A stretch of 64,000 bases of DNA from Haliclystus octoradiatus (lineage: Eukaryota; Cnidaria; Staurozoa; Stauromedusae; Haliclystidae): positions 11,660,125-11,724,124 of the forward strand of contig OU744448.1 of assembly GCA_916610825.1 (NCBI GenBank), written 5' to 3'. Under the pieces are notes generated by a model. The model worked only from the letters and a program-made list of their open reading frames with translations, was not told where the DNA came from and ran no database searches. Numbering within the stretch: position 1 is the stretch's first letter; each line of letters begins with the position of its first letter. Made by a program: the position numbers and the translations under genes. Below are positions 63,101-64,000 of the stretch, one piece after another.

Positions 63101-63826
63101 TCCAGTGCAATTGAAATGGCAGATGCTGCTAATGACAGTGACGATGAACCAGATTATACTCAAATGGATATGGTAGGATGAGTGCATTCATTTGATACAA
63201 GTTCAATTTGTTAAATTTAGTTTAAGCAGGGATTCCATTATACTGGATAAGTGTGTGCCAACAGACTAAAAATTATACTGGGTTGATTGTTGAAATGCAC
63301 TACCACAACTCTGACGAATACAGAGATCGTATGACCTCATATTCGTTAATTCGGTAGCTGCTGATTGGCTTCCTCATCAGCAACAATAATATTGGATTTG
63401 ATTGATTACATTATACGACTCTTGGCAGCAAAGACGTACTTGGTCTATTTTTACTCCATGTTTGTAGCAGAATGGATTTTAGTCGGCTAGAGAGACCCTC
63501 CCATACCGGATTACTTTGGTATAGTGCAATTCAAATGTCTAACAGGCACAATAATCAATACACCCGGACGTTATAGTGGAATACCAGCCTTATAATTGAT
63601 CTTTATAATTGATAATTTATCTGCGAAAAACATTTTGTGAGTTCATGAACAGTCCATGAAAATTAGATTATTTTTTTAAGGTTCATGAACTTTTCGTAGG
63701 GGTTTATTTAACTTTATAAGCATATTTGTTTTTTCAGGGAAACAAAAAAGGACCTGTGAAGCGATGGGATTTTGAAACCGAAGAAGAATACAATACATAC
63801 ATGGAATCACGAGAAGCAATGCCCAA
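45178..63826 (+). CDS. IK: IK/RED spliceosomal protein (20 coding exons; 3' end outside the window)
   Basis: RED/IK is a nuclear protein of the spliceosome (B complex, partner of SMU1). Exons: 45178-45193, 47983-48049, 48644-48730, 49092-49221, 51843-51958, 52383-52494, 52616-52677, 53031-53074, 54530-54603, 55557-55649, 56144-56258, 56385-56424, 56521-56617, 57341-57362, 58567-58622, 59769-59794, 60316-60342, 61440-61505, 63106-63172 and 63738-63826. Frame is continuous for 468 codons. Seen motifs include LTNDDFRKLLMTPR, KKKKYYAKLKKEEEEREKEL, FLGGDMEHTHLVKGLDFALL, NELFAPGRM, DEYAETDIPTNSIRSKADCP, TTNDIVISKLTQILSYLRQG, DSYAECYPG and GNKKGPVKRWDFETEEEYNT. The Arg-Glu/Asp repeat that named the human protein is missing. 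Intron 16 looks like a U12-type AT-AC intron. The final C-terminal part (about 55 residues by comparison) lies to the right. Confidence 0.95.
46715..46904. mobile_element. hAT-like MITE with GTTACTTTT repeats
   Basis: It is built of repeated AAGTAACTAGTTACAAGTAG units and ends GTTACTAACATCCCTG. A shorter relative lies at 41797-41864 (CAGGGATGGAGAAGTTACAT to CTCCCAACCCTG). CAGGGATG ends with alternating GTTAC/GTAAC runs resemble hAT elements known from animal genomes. Confidence 0.5.
47355..47435 (-). repeat. Hammerhead-like repeat fragment
   Basis: The minus strand reads CCTGATGATAACCTTATGAC followed by GTGAAACTTGAAGCAATG, then TCTCATCTTTGACC. The catalytic-type boxes CTGATGA and GAAAC are intact, but the AGTA of other copies reads AGCA. 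The trailing TCATCTTTGAC links it to the hairpin repeat at 40523-40689. Confidence 0.5.
48230..48368. mobile_element. hAT-like MITE copy 5 (degenerate)
   Basis: It starts CAGTGTCCAACAAAAGG and ends CTTCTGTTAAACCCTG. The middle retains TTCTTCAGGATTTATTGTTG and TTTGACC. It lies in IK intron 2. Confidence 0.6.
49222..51842. other. IK intron 4
   Basis: AT-rich. I see only short ORFs without motifs. The segments 50185-50300 (AATCCGAATG..., GATCCGACAGAATCC) and 50995-51060 (GATCCGACTCGATC) look like two halves of one repeat but I could not define its ends. Confidence 0.4.
52075..52239. mobile_element. hAT-like MITE copy 6 (degenerate left end)
   Basis: The right end TTTTATCGGACCCTG is well kept; the left end reads CAGGAATATTCCAACAAAA. 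The body has CAACACTTTCTTCTGAATTG. It lies in IK intron 5. Confidence 0.65.
52898..52928 (+). repeat. SINE head fragment (A box only)
   Basis: GTCTTAGTGTAGTGGTTAGTG followed by CGTTGGACC is a tRNA-like A-box region matching the SINE heads at 22.1 and 29.6 kb. No B box follows, so only a short fragment is left. It lies in IK intron 7. Confidence 0.45.
53122..53450. repeat. Large palindrome (foldback), about 330 bp
   Basis: The arms of about 135 bp are imperfect inverted copies: AATAAGCATTTGAAA pairs with TTTTCAAATGCTTAAT, and AATAAGATCACCACAACTAT pairs with ATAGTTGTGGTGATCTTAT. The loop at about 53249-53305 is unpaired. It lies in IK intron 8 and ends more than 1 kb before exon 9. Confidence 0.75.
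54090..54225. repeat. TTCATGAAC palindromic repeat cluster
   Basis: CAGTTCATGAACGGTTAAAG, GATCAGTTCATGAACACTTC and AAAATTCATGAACTC occur within 140 bp. It is a member of the family seen in full at 58668-59025. It lies in IK intron 8. Confidence 0.55.
54697..54869. mobile_element. MITE, 173 bp, with 23-bp inverted ends
   Basis: The left end CAGTGTAACCTGATTAATAT(CAC) and the right end (GTG)ATATTAACAAGACTACACTG are inverted copies with a few mismatches. The interior repeats ATATCAC several times. No ORF. It lies in IK intron 9. Confidence 0.7.
54908..55083. mobile_element. hAT-like MITE copy 7
   Basis: It starts CAGTACCCGACAAATCG and ends TTTTGTTGGACCCTA. If the true left end is the preceding CAG, the flanking 8-mers are CCCCTGAG and CCCCTAAG (7 of 8). 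The body matches copies 3 and 9 closely. It lies in IK intron 9. Confidence 0.8.
55199..55412 (-). mobile_element. tRNA-derived SINE, copy C
   Basis: It matches copy B through the tail (GGATTTATCATTTATCCACA on plus), the body and the B box (GGGTTCAATCC on minus, 55357-55347). The A-box half is mutated. It lies in IK intron 9. Confidence 0.75.
56913..57079. mobile_element. hAT-like MITE copy 8 (opposite orientation)
   Basis: It starts CAGAGTCTAACAAAAGTAGG. The body is the reverse complement of copies 3, 7 and 9 (CCTCTAGGATTCCA near the right end). The right end is eroded. It lies in IK intron 13. Confidence 0.7.
58668..59025. mobile_element. TTCATGAAC palindromic element, split by a hAT-like MITE
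   Basis: The outer ends mirror each other: AAAAACAGTTCAGGAGTTCA on the left and TGAACTCCTGAACTGTTTTT on the right. Both arms then carry three TTCATGAAC-type units and reach GTTAA/TTAAC beside the insertion. Without the 175-bp MITE and one 8-bp duplication the host element would be about 175 bp. It lies in IK intron 15. Confidence 0.8.
58738..58912. mobile_element. hAT-like MITE copy 9 (175 bp, perfect 8-bp duplication)
   Basis: It starts CAGGGTCCGACAAAAGG and ends CTTTTGTCGGACCCTG. It is flanked on both sides by GCCCCAAA (58730-58737 and 58913-58920), an exact 8-bp target duplication. The length equals copy 1. It is the best reference copy of the family. Confidence 0.93.
59795..60315 (+). 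other. Probable U12-type (AT-AC) intron of IK
   Basis: The donor reads ATATCCTTTT at 59795, the exact U12 5' splice consensus ATATCCTT. The branch site TTCCTTGAC (60297-60305) fits TCCTTRAY, and the acceptor AC at 60314-60315 lies 11 bases after the branch A. An alternative AC at 60311-60312 would keep the same frame. The flanking exons (26 and 27 nt) join in phase 2, which exon 18 (DSYAECYP frame) needs. A GT-AG reading of the same interval breaks the frame. Confidence 0.75.
60423..60594. repeat. TTCATGAAC palindromic repeat, degenerate
   Basis: AATTCATGAACAATTTATTG, ATAAGTTCATGAACTG and GACATTCATGAACTATTTTT, then ACAGGGG at the right end, as in the 58668-59025 element. It lies in IK intron 17. 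Confidence 0.5.
61506..62580. other. IK intron 18, first part
   Basis: No gene. Around 61890-62300 the plus strand has readable scraps such as HRFN*RHLQAACSPT with many stops, possibly an old LINE tail, but the match is too weak to call. Confidence 0.3.
62581..62620 (+). ncRNA. Hammerhead-ribozyme-like motif (plus)
   Basis: In order: CCGT (62581-62584), CTGAAGA (62585-62591), a short stem-loop GCGCTTTTACGT, GAAA (62604-62607), a mini stem ACT-CAG-AGT (62607-62615), A at 62616, then ACGG (62617-62620) pairing with CCGT. This is the type I hammerhead layout, CUGANGA / stem II / GAAA / short stem III / UH / stem I. Stem II is only about 3 pairs. Activity is unknown. Confidence 0.45.
62724..62888. 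repeat. Hairpin repeat with about 70-bp arms
   Basis: The left arm (62724-62796) and right arm (62819-62888) are inverted copies, for example TATGGCGAAAGAGTCAAAGA and TCTTTGACTCTTTCGCCATA at the outer ends. The spacer is about 22 bp. It is flanked by ATT/AAT runs. It contains the hammerhead-like motif on minus listed separately. Confidence 0.85.
62758..62800 (-). ncRNA. Hammerhead-ribozyme-like motif (minus)
   Basis: The minus strand reads CTGT (62800-62797), CTGAAGA (62796-62790), a 16-base stem II region, GAAA (62773-62770), the palindrome ACTTAAGT (62770-62763), A (62762) and ACAG (62761-62758), which pairs with CTGT. Core boxes and stem I fit; stem II pairs poorly. Stem III is self-complementary with no loop, so a dimeric form would be needed. 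Confidence 0.4.
63235..63591. mobile_element. TIR element, family 2, copy 2 (357 bp)
   Basis: It starts AGCAGGGATTCCATTATACT and ends TATAGTGGAATACCAGCCTT. It shares TTCGGTAGCTGCTGATTGGC and TTGGATTTGATTGATTACAT-like blocks with the copy at 32725-33110. It lies in IK intron 19. Confidence 0.75.
63632..63702. repeat. TTCATGAAC palindromic repeat, short copy
   Basis: TGAGTTCATGAACAGTCCATG on the left mirrors AAGGTTCATGAACTTTTCGT on the right, ending TAGGGG. About 70 bp; it ends about 35 bp upstream of IK exon 20. Confidence 0.55.
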
Positions 63827-64000
63827 GTATGAATTGTATTTTGATTTTGTTCTAATAGAATCAAATAATGAAATCATTTATATTTGTTTGACTGACAGGC
63901 TGTCCCTGTCCAATGGTTATCAGGATTAAAAAACAAAAATGTTATCTTGCAGCGTGTTACTGAATTATCGAAACATCGAATGGATTGAAACTTTGGGAGT

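Noticed and set aside
63952-64000. A last IK exon after TTGCAG at 63946-63951
   Set aside because: The acceptor is fair, but the in-frame peptide does not match the conserved RED C-terminus, so I left the gene open at the right edge.
1-64000. CRISPR arrays, operons or bacterial-type genes
   Set aside because: The genes are intron-split and of animal families; no direct-repeat and spacer arrays were seen.

Overview
The window is animal nuclear DNA: AT-rich, with intron-split genes (GT/AG borders, one probable U12 intron), tRNA-derived SINEs, LINE and Copia relics, and many short inverted-repeat DNA transposons. Four conserved eukaryotic genes are recognisable by their protein families: LARP1, TRAP1, EFCAB11 and IK/RED. 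The repeat types (LINEs with an apurinic endonuclease and a 2A-like peptide, hAT-like MITEs, Copia) suggest a marine invertebrate, possibly a tunicate or other invertebrate deuterostome. The species assignment is weak.

Layout: positions 1-7761 carry the 5' six coding exons of LARP1 on the minus strand; the rest of the gene lies beyond the left edge. One of its introns holds a 3.7-kb element with inverted ends of about 360 bp. A 1.8-kb head-to-head spacer separates LARP1 from TRAP1 (plus strand, 14 coding exons, 9562-43135), whose reading frame I could close from start to stop (751 codons). TRAP1 intron 2 is about 16 kb and is a transposon landing zone: a LINE with endonuclease and reverse transcriptase, three further LINE pieces, a rearranged Copia relic and SINEs. 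It also holds an unrecognised, probably mitochondrial, single-exon gene on the opposite strand and a possible alternative last exon of TRAP1. EFCAB11 (minus, one exon, 44524-44997) follows tail to tail with TRAP1. It shares a 180-bp head-to-head promoter with IK/RED (plus, 20 coding exons found, 45178 to past the right edge).

The genes have no joint pathway: LARP1 acts in mRNA translation and stability, TRAP1 is the mitochondrial HSP90, EFCAB11 is a small EF-hand protein and IK/RED is a spliceosome component. The most interesting non-genic signals are hammerhead-ribozyme-like motifs in hairpin repeats, a U12-type AT-AC intron in IK supported by reading frame, and a 175-bp hAT-like MITE family with 8-bp target duplications, one copy of which sits inside another palindromic element. 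Exon borders were set by eye from splice signals, frame continuity and remembered family similarity; no search was run.
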